NCBI GenBank assembly: GCA_025356575.1
Contig: JANXSP010000013.1
Coordinates: 1 to 59,794 of the forward strand
Direction: 5' to 3'
From: Novosphingobium sp.
Lineage (GTDB): Bacteria > Pseudomonadota > Alphaproteobacteria > Sphingomonadales > Sphingomonadaceae
Length of the DNA: 59,794 nt
Shown: in pieces, positions 27,058 to 36,006 of the stretch
Position numbering within the stretch: position 1 is the first letter of the stretch
How the letters are laid out: each line of letters begins with the position of its first letter
Translations under genes and position numbers: made by a program
The notes under the pieces: generated by a model
The model's database searches: none
The model's input: only the letters and a program-made list of their open reading frames with translations
Told to the model about the DNA's origin: nothing

Positions 27058-27834
27058 GTGATTCGCGTTGCCATTGCCAACCAGAAGGGCGGCGTGGGCA
27101 AGACCACCACGGCAATCAACATCGCCACCGCGATGGCCGCAACCGGTTGGCGAACGCTGTTGATCGATCTCGACCCCCAGGGAAACGCCTCGACGGGAAT
27201 GGGCATCGCCGCTTCCGACCGAGTGCGTTCCAGTTACGATTTGCTCGTCGATAACCTGCCGCTGACCGAATGCATCATGCCGACATCGATCCCCGGGCTC
27301 GATATCGTCCCCGCGACCGTCGATTTGTCGGGAGCCGAAATCGAGCTCGTCTCGGTCGACGCGCGGACCGAACGCCTGCGCACCGCGCTCCGCGCAGACA
27401 TTGTTCACGACATCGCATTCATCGATTGCCCACCCTCGCTCGGGCTGTTGACGCTCAACGCACTGAGTGCTGCCGATACGCTGCTCGTTCCCTTGCAGTG
27501 CGAGTTTTTCGCGCTCGAGGGGCTTAGCCAGTTGCTCCAGACAGTCGAACGCGTCCAGCAGCGCTTCAACGCCGACCTCGGGATCGTCGGGATTGCGCTG
27601 ACCATGTTCGATCGCCGTAACCGGCTGACCGACCAGGTCGCGGACGACGTCCGCGCCTGTCTCGGCCCTTTGGTGTTCGAAGCGGTGATCCCGCGCAACG
27701 TGCGCTTGTCCGAGGCGCCGAGCCACGGCCTGCCGGCACTGGTCTACGATCATGCCTGCGCCGGCAGCCGCGCGTACATGGCACTGGCCCGCGAACTCAT
27801 CACCCGCCTGCCCGAGCGAAGGAAAGCTGCATGA
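27058..27834 (+). CDS. parA: Chromosome partitioning ATPase ParA
   Basis: Moves the ParB-bound origin through ATP-dependent DNA binding. The 258-residue product has the deviant Walker A KGGVGKTT (about residues 10-17), LLIDLDPQGNASTGMG, the Walker B region IAFIDCPPSLGLLTLNAL, and VIPRNVRLSEAPSHGLP. This is the short chromosomal type without an N-terminal helix-turn-helix. It starts at a GTG, and its stop overlaps the parB ATG (ATGA). Confidence 0.97.
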   Translation: MIRVAIANQKGGVGKTTTAINIATAMAATGWRTLLIDLDPQGNASTGMGIAASDRVRSSYDLLVDNLPLTECIMPTSIPGLDIVPATVDLSGAEIELVSVDARTERLRTALRADIVHDIAFIDCPPSLGLLTLNALSAADTLLVPLQCEFFALEGLSQLLQTVERVQQRFNADLGIVGIALTMFDRRNRLTDQVADDVRACLGPLVFEAVIPRNVRLSEAPSHGLPALVYDHACAGSRAYMALARELITRLPERRKAA

Positions 27835-28817
27835 ACGACGATTCGATCATCCGCATCGGCATCCCGCGCGCAGCAGAAAAGCCCCCCGAGCGGGCGAAGC
27901 CCCGTGCGCTGGGCCGCGGACTGGGCGCGCTGCTGGGCGAAACACGGCGTGAAGAGGCGCTGGTCCAGGCCAGCAAGGATGCCGGGTCCACGGGCGGGCT
28001 GGCGATGCTGCCAGTCGCCCGCATCGAACCCCACCCCGATCAGCCTCGCCGCCGCTTCGACGAGGCGCCGCTCGCGGAGCTTGCCGCATCGATCGCCGCA
28101 CGCGGGGTGATCCAGCCGGTGATCGTGCGCCCGCTCGGCGAGGGGCGCTATCAACTGGTCGCCGGCGAACGCCGTTGGCGCGCGGCGCAGATAGCGCAAG
28201 TGCATGAAATTCCAGCGTTAGTACGCGACCTTGATGAGCGCGAGGTGACCGCGCTGGCGCTGATCGAGAACCTCCAGCGCGAAGATCTCAATCCGATCGA
28301 AGAGGCCCGCGCCTACAGCCGGTTGGCCGAAGGGCTCGGCGGCGGAACTGCGGGCGGGGCAGGGGGCCTGACCCAGGCCGAGATCGCCAAGATGGTCGAC
28401 AAGTCGCGCAGCCATGTCGCCAACCTCCAGCGGCTCCTGACGTTGCCCGCGCCGGTGATCGAGTTGGTGGAGGAAGGCCGGCTGTCGATGGGCCACGCAC
28501 GCGCGCTGGTCGGTGCCGACAACGCGGTCGAGCTTGCCGCAAACGCCGTGGCCAAGGGTCTGTCGGTGCGCGAAATCGAGCGCCAAGTCCGCAAACGCCC
28601 GCGCGAGAACGCGCCCCCGCGCCGCGCCCGCGCCGGTCGCGACGGTACCGATGCCGCCGATATCGCCGCGGTGCAGGGGCATCTCGAGGAGTTCCTCGGG
28701 CTCGCGGTGCGGATCAACGCTGACGCCGATCCGCGATCGGGCGCGGTGACGATCCGCTATCGAACGCTCGATCAGCTCGACTTGATCTGCCAGCGGCTGA
28801 CCGGCGGGGGAATATGA
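27831..28817 (+). CDS. parB: Chromosome partitioning protein ParB
   Basis: A parS-binding CTPase clamp. The 328-residue product has a basic N-terminal segment with GRGLGALLG, the ParB/Srx domain (LPVARIEPHPDQPRRRFDEAPLAELAASIAARGVIQPVIV, then YQLVAGERRWRAAQ, where GERR is the CTP-binding motif), LIENLQREDLNPIEEARAYSRL, the helix-turn-helix LTQAEIAKMVDKSRSHVANLQRLL, and the C-terminal dimerisation domain ending ITIRYRTLDQLDLICQRL-like. There is a glycine/alanine insertion near residues 163-175. Its sites are the three parS palindromes upstream. Confidence 0.96.
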   Translation: MNDDSIIRIGIPRAAEKPPERAKPRALGRGLGALLGETRREEALVQASKDAGSTGGLAMLPVARIEPHPDQPRRRFDEAPLAELAASIAARGVIQPVIVRPLGEGRYQLVAGERRWRAAQIAQVHEIPALVRDLDEREVTALALIENLQREDLNPIEEARAYSRLAEGLGGGTAGGAGGLTQAEIAKMVDKSRSHVANLQRLLTLPAPVIELVEEGRLSMGHARALVGADNAVELAANAVAKGLSVREIERQVRKRPRENAPPRRARAGRDGTDAADIAAVQGHLEEFLGLAVRINADADPRSGAVTIRYRTLDQLDLICQRLTGGGI

Positions 28818-28839
28818 AGACCAGGCGGTAAATGGCGCA

Positions 28840-28855
28840 TTAGTGATACGCTAAC
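28840..28855. promoter_or_regulatory. CtrA-box-like element before the first pilin gene
   Basis: TTAG-N7-CTAAC lies between parB and the first spore-coat-U gene. It has the 7-base spacing of the CtrA site TTAA-N7-TTAA with one mismatch in each half, so it is a weaker candidate than the one at 29470. Confidence 0.3.
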
Positions 28856-28879
28856 GCCTTCACCGTAAAAGCCCCGACT

Positions 28880-29383
28880 GTGGTGCACACGCGTTCTTTT
28901 TGGCGGCGGATTTCCGCAATGTCTGTGGCCGTGCTGGTTTGCGCGAGTGGAGCGCCGGCCATCGCCAACACCGCGAACGGGCCGCTGCCGATTGCGCTAG
29001 CCGTGCAGAAGGGCTGCGAATTTACCGTCGGCCGGATGGATTTCGGCCAGGTCGGGCTGTTTACCCCGACGATCGACCAGACGACCCCGCTTTCGGTACG
29101 CTGCACCGCCAACGTGCCGTTCACGTTGTCGCTCGATGGCGGGCAGAGCTTCGCCAGCAATACCCGGCAGATGAAACGGCTGACCGGGTTCTTCCCGCCG
29201 GCACTGCCTTATACGCTCTTCAAGGATGCCGGCCGGACGACGCTCTGGGCTCCCGGGGATACCGTCGCCGGCAATTCCGGCTCGACCGGCACCGTCAACT
29301 TGCAGATCTATGGCCGCGTGACCGGCCTGACCCTGACGCTCGGAACCTATTCCGACACCGTCGTCGTCACCTTCTCCTTCTAG
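28880..29383 (+). CDS. Spore coat U-domain pilin subunit (Csu-like)
   Basis: A secreted pilin-like protein of 167 residues. After a signal peptide (cleavage probably after APAIA) comes one spore-coat-U domain: IALAVQKGCEFTVGRMDFGQVG with the first conserved cysteine, LSVRCTANVPFTLSLDGG with the second, and the closing LTLGTYSDTVVVTFSF. The name is historical; the family includes subunits of Csu-type pili. A GTG start at 28880 is used, since it gives a basic signal-peptide start. It is separated by 221 bases from the second pilin gene, so it may be a minor subunit. Confidence 0.85.
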   Translation: MVHTRSFWRRISAMSVAVLVCASGAPAIANTANGPLPIALAVQKGCEFTVGRMDFGQVGLFTPTIDQTTPLSVRCTANVPFTLSLDGGQSFASNTRQMKRLTGFFPPALPYTLFKDAGRTTLWAPGDTVAGNSGSTGTVNLQIYGRVTGLTLTLGTYSDTVVVTFSF

Positions 29384-29469
29384 CCGTTAACCAGCCCCGG
29401 CCGGTCGATCTACCGCCGCAGGCCAAGCGCGCTGCGCGTGAATCGACGCGTCTGCGCGTCGCAACCTGG

Positions 29470-29488
29470 TTTACGCAAAATTAACCAT
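29470..29488. promoter_or_regulatory. CtrA-box-like element before the second pilin gene
   Basis: TTTA-N7-TTAACCAT fits the CtrA consensus TTAA-N7-TTAA with one mismatch, and TTAACCAT is the preferred half-site in alphaproteobacteria. It lies 117 bases ahead of the pilin ATG. A further half-site, TTAACCAG, is at 29387. Confidence 0.5.
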
Positions 29489-29512
29489 AGCACCGCTAAC
29501 AAGTGAAAATAC

Positions 29513-29596
29513 CTACGGGAAAACACGTAGACGTTAAGAGTATCGAAGTGATCTGCAGCTAACGAGCTCTCAGGCACAACGCCTGACTGTGAGGGA
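29513..29596 (+). promoter_or_regulatory. Structured 5' leader of the second pilin gene
   Basis: The leader has two small hairpins, CTACG...CGTAG (29513-29530) and CAGGC...GCCTG (29571-29585), then GAGGGA (29591-29596) eight bases before the ATG. This is an unusually strong ribosome binding site for the window, consistent with high expression of a major pilin. Confidence 0.5.
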
Positions 29597-29604
29597 TCAA
29601 TTTT

Positions 29605-30060
29605 ATGCGTAAGTTTATTCTCGCTGCTGCGGCTGCTGTCGTTGCAACTTCGACGCCCGCGCTTGCGGATACTCAGACCGGTGACCTGAACGTTACTCTG
29701 AACGTCATCAAGGGCTGCTCGCTCGACATGCCGTCGGGCATCGATTTCGGCACCAAGACCATCGTCGGCGGCGGCACGAGCGCCAGCTCGAGCGCCAACG
29801 TTACGGTGACCTGCACCAGCGGCACCGCTTATGCGCTGACCGCCAACAATGGCGCAAACGCTTCGGGTACGCAGCGCCGGCTGTCGTCGGGCGGCACCAC
29901 GCCGACCTACGTCAACTACACGCTGGGCTTCCCGACCGCTTCGATGACTGCGACCGGCGTTGCCCAGACGCAGCTGTTCAGTGCCGATATCGCTTCGAGC
30001 GTCGGTGCGGTTCCGGTCGGCACCTACACCGACAAAGTGACCGTCACGCTGACGTTCTGA
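29605..30060 (+). CDS. Spore coat U-domain pilin, probable major subunit
   Basis: A 151-residue exported protein: signal peptide to about residue 22 (ending PALA), then one spore-coat-U domain with cysteines in NVIKGCSLDMPSGIDFG and VTVTCTSGTAYALTANNG, and the C-terminal beta strand YTDKVTVTLTF. It is rich in Thr, Ser, Gly and Ala. Strong ribosome binding and its own leader suggest the major subunit, equivalent to CsuA/B. The chaperone gene follows after 17 bases. Confidence 0.9.
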   Translation: MRKFILAAAAAVVATSTPALADTQTGDLNVTLNVIKGCSLDMPSGIDFGTKTIVGGGTSASSSANVTVTCTSGTAYALTANNGANASGTQRRLSSGGTTPTYVNYTLGFPTASMTATGVAQTQLFSADIASSVGAVPVGTYTDKVTVTLTF

Positions 30061-30077
30061 CACTATGGGAAAAATGG

Positions 30078-30890
30078 ATGATCCGCTTCAGTCGTAATGC
30101 CTTCCAGGGGTCTGTTCAAAAGACTGCGCTGGCCGGATCATCCGTTCTCCTGTTTCTCTCGGGCCCTGCGCTGGGCCAGACTACCGGTCCTGCGGCATCG
30201 CCCCAGGGCCAGCGTTCCCCGCCCGTTGCCGCTGCTGAAACGCCGGCCGCGGTGCGCGGAGCGATCCTGTCGATCAGCCCGCTCAGGGTCGAACTCGATG
30301 GCGAAGGCGCCGCCCAAACCCTGCGCCTGGCCAATGCCGGCGCGCGAACGCTGGTTGTCCAGACCCGCGTCTTCGCGTGGAAGCAGACGGGCGCCAGCGA
30401 TCAGTACGAACAAAGCAATCAGGTGATTGCGTCACCGTCCATCGCCACCATCCCCCCGGGCCAGACCCAGATCGTCCGGATGCTGCGGACCGGATCGGTC
30501 AGCAATCACGAACAACCCTTCCGCATCGCCATCGATCAGCTCCCCGATGCAAACGCCCCCGAGGCCAGCGCCGCGGCCACGCGGCTGCGGTTTCTGGTGC
30601 CGATGTTCGTCGATCGGAGCAATGCCGCCCCTGCCCGGCTCGAATGGAAGAACACCCCGGGCGGTATCCAGATCAGCAATTCGGGTGGGCGCACGGTGCG
30701 GATCGCCTCGATCAAGGTGCTGAACGCGGCCGGCCAGGAATTGCCCGTCGCCAATGCCGGACTGCGCTATGTCATGCCCGGCAACGCGTCGCTGTGGCCG
30801 ATGACCGGCGGGTGCACGAGCGGCGCCGTCCGCATCATGGCCGATATCGACGAAGCCAAGATCGATGCCACGCTTTCGCCGTGCAGCTAA
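30078..30890 (+). CDS. Periplasmic pilus chaperone (PapD-like)
   Basis: A 270-residue chaperone that donates a beta strand to pilin subunits. After a signal peptide and a proline-rich spacer to about residue 55, the first domain begins GAILSISPLRVELDGEGAAQTLRLANAGARTLVVQTRVFAW, with SIATIPPGQTQIVRMLRTG in the usual place. The second domain covers roughly 180-270 and holds cysteines near its end. Compared with CsuC, the domains are standard; the spacer before them is long. The usher gene overlaps its end by 26 bases. Confidence 0.9.
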   Translation: MIRFSRNAFQGSVQKTALAGSSVLLFLSGPALGQTTGPAASPQGQRSPPVAAAETPAAVRGAILSISPLRVELDGEGAAQTLRLANAGARTLVVQTRVFAWKQTGASDQYEQSNQVIASPSIATIPPGQTQIVRMLRTGSVSNHEQPFRIAIDQLPDANAPEASAAATRLRFLVPMFVDRSNAAPARLEWKNTPGGIQISNSGGRTVRIASIKVLNAAGQELPVANAGLRYVMPGNASLWPMTGGCTSGAVRIMADIDEAKIDATLSPCS

Positions 30891-33321
30891 ACGGATCCTT
30901 GCCCCTGCCCTGGCGCTGATCGCTTCGCTGGCATGGTTGCCGGCGAGCAGCACCGCCTGGGCCCAGGCAGATCCGTTCGAGCTTCCCAGCGGGGTCAATG
31001 CCGACACGGTTTCGCGTGCCGGCACTCCCGGCTTGTCCGAAATCATCGTCGACGGCCATCGCCGCCCGCGCATGGTCTATGTCGAATGGCTCCCCCACGG
31101 CGGGCTGTCGATCAACACCGAGGACGCCCGCGCCGCGGGGATCGAAGTGCCCAGGAGCCTCAAGGGAAAAGTTGCGCTAGACGACTTGGGTGTCGCAAGC
31201 TGGACCTATGACGGAGCCAGGCAAACCCTGATAGTCAAGCTCCTGCGCAAGAGCGACGGCGCCAACCTGATCGATCTCGGGACCCGTCAGGCCACCGATG
31301 GCGAAAGCGCTGCGGTCACCTGGGCGCGGCTCAACTACGATACCGTCGCGACCGTTTCAACGCGCAGCAAACCTGCTTTCGGAGGGTTGTTCGAAGCCGC
31401 CGTCGGGCGCGGCAACGCATTTGCCGCAACGACCTTCACCTTGCGCTACGATCCTGTGTCCGGAACCGCGCTGACCCGGCTCGACAGCGTGGCGCAGGTC
31501 ACGTTTCCACAAAAAGCCATTGTCGCGACACTCGGCGATGTCATCACCGCGGGCAGCGGCAACCAGCGCTCGTTCCGCATCGGCGGGATCCAGATCGCCA
31601 GCGACTATTCGCTGCGCCCAGACCTCATTACCGCGCCGCTGCCGGCGTTCAGCGGGCGCGTCAGTGTGCCCACGGTCATCGACATCATCTCGGCCGGACA
31701 ACGAACCCGGATTGGCGCGGTCGAGCCCGGCGAATTTACGGTGCGCAACGTGCCGTTGCCGGGCGGACGCGGCGATGCCGCAATCGTGGTCCGCGACGAA
31801 CTCGGCCGCGAAACGGTCCAGAACGTTCGGTTTTACGCGACGCCGGAGCTGCTCGCACCGGGGATCCGGCAATTCGCCGTCAACATCGGCGCGGTCCGAC
31901 GACGATACGGCCAGATCAACGATACTTACGATCAGCTTGCGGCCACCGGCTTCTATCGCCGGGGGCTCAGTTCGTTCGCGACCCTGACCGCGAGCGGCGA
32001 GACCACGCGCGGACTGGTCAACTTCGGCGGAAGACTCGATGCGGCGCTCGGCGGATTGGTCCTGGCGTCGGTGGAGACGCGTGCCAGCCGCAGCGCCAAG
32101 GGTGCGGGCGCGATGATCAATCTCGCGCTCGAATCGAGTGGCGCCGGGTTCAGCGGACGGGTCGCGCTGGCATGGCCCACCGCGGGCTACCGCGATGTCG
32201 CCGCGGAACTGGGCGATCCTGCACCCCCGCGCTCGATTACCGGGCAATTGTCGTACTCGACCGGCCGGACTGCGGTGCAAATCGCTGCCGGAAGCGCATG
32301 GCGGCTGCGCGATCCCGCATTTCCCAGCGCGTCGCCGCGGACGTCGTTCGTCGATGCCTCGGCCCGCTTCGAAGCGTCGCAGCGCATCAGCTTCAGCGCT
32401 GCAGCGTCCTATCGCCGCGATGTTCATGCTTCGTTCGCCGCGACCTTCGGGATTTCGGTGCGGTTCGGGCGCCAATCGTGGGCCGGCGCATCGGTCACCC
32501 AGCGCACCGATTATCCGCTGATCGCCGCGGCCAGCTACCGCCGAATGGCGACGGCGGCGAGCCCGCTGGGCTACGATGTGAGCCTAGAGCGAAGCCGTGC
32601 GGACCGGCTAAGCGGCGGGATCACCTGGCGCCTGCCGACGGCCGAGCTCAACTTGCGCGGCGAATACGAAAAAGGCGTCGGTGCGGTGCGGCTCAACGCC
32701 CGCGGATCGTTGATCCTGGCGGGCGGCCAGGTATTCGCCCGCTCACGCAGCAGCGAGACGTTTGCGCTGGTCCGAGCCGGCCGGATCGCGGGGCTGACCG
32801 TGCGCCACAATCACCAGCCCGTCGGGCGCACGGGCCGGCGCGGACTGATCCTGGTCGACGGCGTGATGCCGTTCATCGCCAGCGACTTCGAAATCGATCC
32901 CGACAAGCTGCCCGCGGACGTGGTTGCGCGGGTTTTCGAACGCCGCGTGGTCATCCCGCGGCGCACGATCGGCCTCGTCGCGCTCGACGCAATCCGATAC
33001 ATCCCGCGTCCCGTCCAGATCGTGGGGCTGGACGGGCTTGCGCTCGAGCCGGGTACGCGGATGATCGCGCGGCCCTCGGGAGATTTGCTGATCGTCGGGT
33101 TCGACGGGTTTGTCGAAACCAACGGCGCCGGGCGCGATCGCAGTATCGAAACCGCGGCCGGATCAGCGATGGCCTGCCGCTTCGAATTGCCGCCGCCGCT
33201 CGCGCATCTCTCCGCCGGGCCCACGCCGAAGCTCGAGTGCCGCCCCTTGGTGATCGCTCCTGCCGGCGTGATCGCCCGCGCGGGGGACGCACGGCAACGG
33301 CGCGTCCCTCCGGTTAACTGA
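30865..33321 (+). CDS. Outer membrane pilus usher (FimD/CsuD-like)
   Basis: An outer membrane beta barrel that secretes and assembles chaperone-bound pilins. The 818-residue product has a signal peptide (to about residue 33, ending TAWAQ), an N-terminal domain (FELPSGVNADTVSRAGTPGLSEIIVDGHRRPRMVYVEWLPHGGLSINTEDARAAGI), the barrel with plug region (ITAPLPAFSGRVSVPTVIDIISAGQRTRIGAVEPGEFTVRNVPLPGGRGDAAIVVRDELGRE) and C-terminal domains. The size is usual. It is the last gene of the cluster. No tip adhesin gene equivalent to csuE follows; the next gene is metabolic. Confidence 0.92.
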   Translation: MPRFRRAAKRILAPALALIASLAWLPASSTAWAQADPFELPSGVNADTVSRAGTPGLSEIIVDGHRRPRMVYVEWLPHGGLSINTEDARAAGIEVPRSLKGKVALDDLGVASWTYDGARQTLIVKLLRKSDGANLIDLGTRQATDGESAAVTWARLNYDTVATVSTRSKPAFGGLFEAAVGRGNAFAATTFTLRYDPVSGTALTRLDSVAQVTFPQKAIVATLGDVITAGSGNQRSFRIGGIQIASDYSLRPDLITAPLPAFSGRVSVPTVIDIISAGQRTRIGAVEPGEFTVRNVPLPGGRGDAAIVVRDELGRETVQNVRFYATPELLAPGIRQFAVNIGAVRRRYGQINDTYDQLAATGFYRRGLSSFATLTASGETTRGLVNFGGRLDAALGGLVLASVETRASRSAKGAGAMINLALESSGAGFSGRVALAWPTAGYRDVAAELGDPAPPRSITGQLSYSTGRTAVQIAAGSAWRLRDPAFPSASPRTSFVDASARFEASQRISFSAAASYRRDVHASFAATFGISVRFGRQSWAGASVTQRTDYPLIAAASYRRMATAASPLGYDVSLERSRADRLSGGITWRLPTAELNLRGEYEKGVGAVRLNARGSLILAGGQVFARSRSSETFALVRAGRIAGLTVRHNHQPVGRTGRRGLILVDGVMPFIASDFEIDPDKLPADVVARVFERRVVIPRRTIGLVALDAIRYIPRPVQIVGLDGLALEPGTRMIARPSGDLLIVGFDGFVETNGAGRDRSIETAAGSAMACRFELPPPLAHLSAGPTPKLECRPLVIAPAGVIARAGDARQRRVPPVN

Positions 33322-33401
33322 TCGATTAAATCGCGCTTGACCCACACCGGCGGCGTGCTCACAGTCCCGCACAATCAGCCGCCCGCACGGAAAGGACGCG
33401 T

Positions 33402-34556
33402 ATGTCGATGGATGCCCTAGCCCGTACCGCTTACGATGAGGACCACGACGCGTTCCGCCAGACCGTGCGTCAGTTCCTCCAGAAGGAAGTCGCCCCGCAC
33501 CAGGCCGAATGGGCCGAAAACGGCATCGTTCCAAAGGACTTGTGGCCCAAAGCGGGTGCGCTCGGCATGCTGTGCCCGACGGTGCCCGAGGAGTACGGTG
33601 GGCTCGGGCTCGATTTCGGCTATAACGCGGTGGTCGACGAGGAGAGCGCCTATTACGGGCGCGTCACCACCGGGTTCTCGCTCCAGTCGGACATCGTCAC
33701 CAACTATCTGGTCTCGTACGGATCGGAAGAGCAAAAGCGCCACTGGCTGCCCAAGATGGTCGCGGGCGAAGTCATCACCGCCATCGCGATGACCGAGCCG
33801 GGCACCGGCAGCGACCTCCAGGGGATGCGCACCACGGCCAAGAAAGACGGCAACCACTACGTCATCAACGGCTCCAAGACCTACATCACCAACGGCCAGA
33901 ACGCCGACCTTATCCTGGTCTGCGTCAAGACCGACACCGAGGTCACCCCGGCGTGGAAAGGTGTCTCGATCGTCCTCGTCGAAGCCGACCGCGAAGGGTT
34001 CAAGCGCGGCCGCAACCTCGACAAGATCGGGCAGGACGAGGCCGACACCAGCGAGCTGTTTTTCGAGGACGTCCGTGTCCCGATCACCAATTGCCTGGGC
34101 GAGGAAGGCAAGGGCTTCATCTATCTGATGAGCGAACTGCCGCAGGAGCGGCTGAGCATCGCGGTCAGCGCGCAGGCCAGCGCGCAGCGCGCGTTCGACG
34201 ATACGGTCGAGTTCACGCGCGAGCGCAAGGCGTTCGGCAAGCCGATCCTCGATTTCCAGAACACCCGGTTCATTCTCGCCGATCTCAAGGCCAAGCTCCA
34301 GGTCGGCTGGGCGCACCTCGACTGGGCGCTGGCCCGCCACCTCAAGCGCCAATTGACCGCCGAGGAAGGCGCCGCGGCCAAGCTGTGGCACACCGATCTC
34401 CAGTGGGAAGTCATGGACAAGTGCCTCCAGCTTCACGGCGGGGCAGGGTACATGAACGAATATCCGATCGCCCGCGCCTGGCGCAGCGCCCGCGTGACGC
34501 GGATCTTCGGCGGGACCAACGAGATCATGAAGGAACTGATCGGTCGCAAGCTTTAG
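33402..34556 (+). CDS. Acyl-CoA dehydrogenase
   Basis: An FAD-dependent acyl-CoA dehydrogenase of 384 residues. Landmarks are YDEDHDAFRQTVRQFLQKEV at the N-terminus, AIAMTEPGTGSDLQGMRTTA (FAD and substrate binding), ERLSIAVSAQASAQRAFDDTVEFTRERKAFGKPI, QLHGGAGYMNEYPIARAWRSARVTRIFGGTNEIMKELIGRKL at the C-terminus. Chain-length specificity cannot be told; the sequence suggests the medium or long-chain type. No thiolase or enoyl-CoA hydratase gene is adjacent. The TTGACC at 33337 is a possible -35, but no good -10 follows. Confidence 0.94.
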   Translation: MSMDALARTAYDEDHDAFRQTVRQFLQKEVAPHQAEWAENGIVPKDLWPKAGALGMLCPTVPEEYGGLGLDFGYNAVVDEESAYYGRVTTGFSLQSDIVTNYLVSYGSEEQKRHWLPKMVAGEVITAIAMTEPGTGSDLQGMRTTAKKDGNHYVINGSKTYITNGQNADLILVCVKTDTEVTPAWKGVSIVLVEADREGFKRGRNLDKIGQDEADTSELFFEDVRVPITNCLGEEGKGFIYLMSELPQERLSIAVSAQASAQRAFDDTVEFTRERKAFGKPILDFQNTRFILADLKAKLQVGWAHLDWALARHLKRQLTAEEGAAAKLWHTDLQWEVMDKCLQLHGGAGYMNEYPIARAWRSARVTRIFGGTNEIMKELIGRKL

Positions 34557-34601
34557 GATTGTCGAATCCGTCCCCTTGGGGGGGATCCGACGTAGAGTGC
34601 C

Positions 34602-35306
34602 TCAGCTCCCCATCAGCACGCGCTTGTCCGGTGCCAGGCGAATGCGCTTGTCCGGCACGCGCGGAGGGATGTAGCGGTGCGCGCCGGGGACATCGACCCA
34701 TTCCTCGGTGGTCACGGTCGTCTCGGTGCAGATCGGCCCTTGTTGCGCCTGCTGGGGCACCATCCGCATCGCGGGGACCATCACCGGGACGTACGTGACG
34801 GCGTAGCCGGGTGCGTATCCCGGCGCATAACCGGGCCCATAGCCGGGCGCATAGTTCGCCTCGGAATCTTCGAGCATCGCCTCGCAGCGATCGCGCGCGC
34901 GCGAGCGGCTGATCGAGCGGTCGACCACCGCACCTGCAACCGCGCCGCCAACCGCGCCGACGATCGTTCCCACGGTCCGGTCATCGCGACCGGCAATGCG
35001 GTTGCCGAGCACACCGCCGACGACTCCGCCCACGACTGCACCGACACCGCCGCCGCTACCGATGCGGCGGTGGCATTCTTCGAGCCACATCACGCGCTCA
35101 CGCGGGTCATAGCCGGGCGCTTGCTGGGCATCCGGGTATCCGCCGGGATAGGCGCCGGGATACGCGCCAGGGACGGGGCCGTGGCCCCAGCTCGGCGCCG
35201 GATACGGCATCGGCGCAGGATACGGCTGGCCATGCGCGAAAGCGGGCGCGGCGGCGGTCAGCAGCGCAGCACTGGCAGCAAGCCCGGCGAAAACACGAAG
35301 GCGCAT
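34602..35306 (-). CDS. Glycine-zipper membrane protein with Tyr/Pro/Gly repeats
   Basis: An exported 234-residue protein. The signal peptide ends near residue 24 (APAFAHG). Two Tyr/Pro/Gly-rich repeat tracts (about residues 26-60 and 147-167, units of GYAPG or AYPG type) surround a glycine-zipper two-helix domain (about 84-130, GVGAVVGGVVGGVLGNRIAGRDDRTVGTIVGAVGGAVAGAVV). Such domains insert in the outer membrane or act as surface antigens. The ATG at 35306 has AGGGGA six bases upstream. The function is unknown. Confidence 0.85.
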   Translation of the reverse strand: MRLRVFAGLAASAALLTAAAPAFAHGQPYPAPMPYPAPSWGHGPVPGAYPGAYPGGYPDAQQAPGYDPRERVMWLEECHRRIGSGGGVGAVVGGVVGGVLGNRIAGRDDRTVGTIVGAVGGAVAGAVVDRSISRSRARDRCEAMLEDSEANYAPGYGPGYAPGYAPGYAVTYVPVMVPAMRMVPQQAQQGPICTETTVTTEEWVDVPGAHRYIPPRVPDKRIRLAPDKRVLMGS

Positions 35307-35449
35307 GGCAATCCCCTGAAGTTGCAGCGCCTCACCCCGCGTTAGTCCGCGAGTCTGCGCCGTTAACTTGGAATTTAGCATCTTCTGCCGCCGCGCTCCA
35401 AGGCCCTGGCCGCAAAAACCGCGGCACTGTCCCGTTTCGGACCGCTTAT

Positions 35450-35932
35450 TCAGATCGCCGCGGCGACGATGTCAGCTAACGTTTCGAAGGCGCGCGCGTC
35501 GGCATCGGAGAAGCGCGCGCGCTGCGGGCTGTCGAGATCGATCACCGCGATCACCGCGCCGTCGCGCTTCACCGGGACGACCAACTCGGAAGCGCTTGCC
35601 GCGTCGCAGGCGATATGTCCGGGAAAAGCGTGGACATCGTCGATCCGCTGGGTCGCGCCCATCGCCGCCGCCGTCCCGCACACGCCTTGCCCCAGCGCGA
35701 TGCGGATACACGCCGGCTTGCCGATGAACGGACCGAGGACGAGTTCGCTGCCGATGACGCGGTAGAACCCCGCCCAGTTGAGATCGGGCATAAGCTGCGC
35801 GATCAGCGCGGCGATATTGGCCATGTTGGCCACCGCGTCTGGCTCGCCATCGACCAGCGCGCGTGCGCCGCTATGGAGCTCGCGGAAAAGTTCATCGCCG
35901 CTGAGCGCGGTTGTGCTGCCGAATTCGTACAT
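35450..35932 (-). CDS. msrC: Free methionine-(R)-sulfoxide reductase (GAF type)
   Basis: Reduces free Met-R-sulfoxide, protecting against oxidative damage. The 160-residue GAF domain carries all three cysteines needed in E. coli fRMsr: CIRIALGQGVC (two) and GHIACDAASASELVVPV (third). Other matches are LNWAGFYRV, QRIDDVHAF and VIAVIDLDSPQRARFSDADARAFETL. It diverges from the PQQ-type dehydrogenase gene, and the 74-base gap between their starts must hold both promoters. Confidence 0.93.
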   Translation of the reverse strand: MYEFGSTTALSGDELFRELHSGARALVDGEPDAVANMANIAALIAQLMPDLNWAGFYRVIGSELVLGPFIGKPACIRIALGQGVCGTAAAMGATQRIDDVHAFPGHIACDAASASELVVPVKRDGAVIAVIDLDSPQRARFSDADARAFETLADIVAAAI

Positions 35933-36006
35933 GGCTTACCCGTAGCGCAGCCGCCGCCGCGTGCAATCGCGCTTGCTGCGCTATCGGCGCCGCTCTATCG
36001 CGCGGC

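Noticed and set aside
28880..30060. Sporulation genes
   Set aside because: Spore coat U is a historical name; with a chaperone and usher adjacent these are pilins.
33314..33329. TTAACTGATCGATTAA as a CtrA box
   Set aside because: The spacing is eight bases rather than seven, and the first half is made by the usher's last codon and stop.
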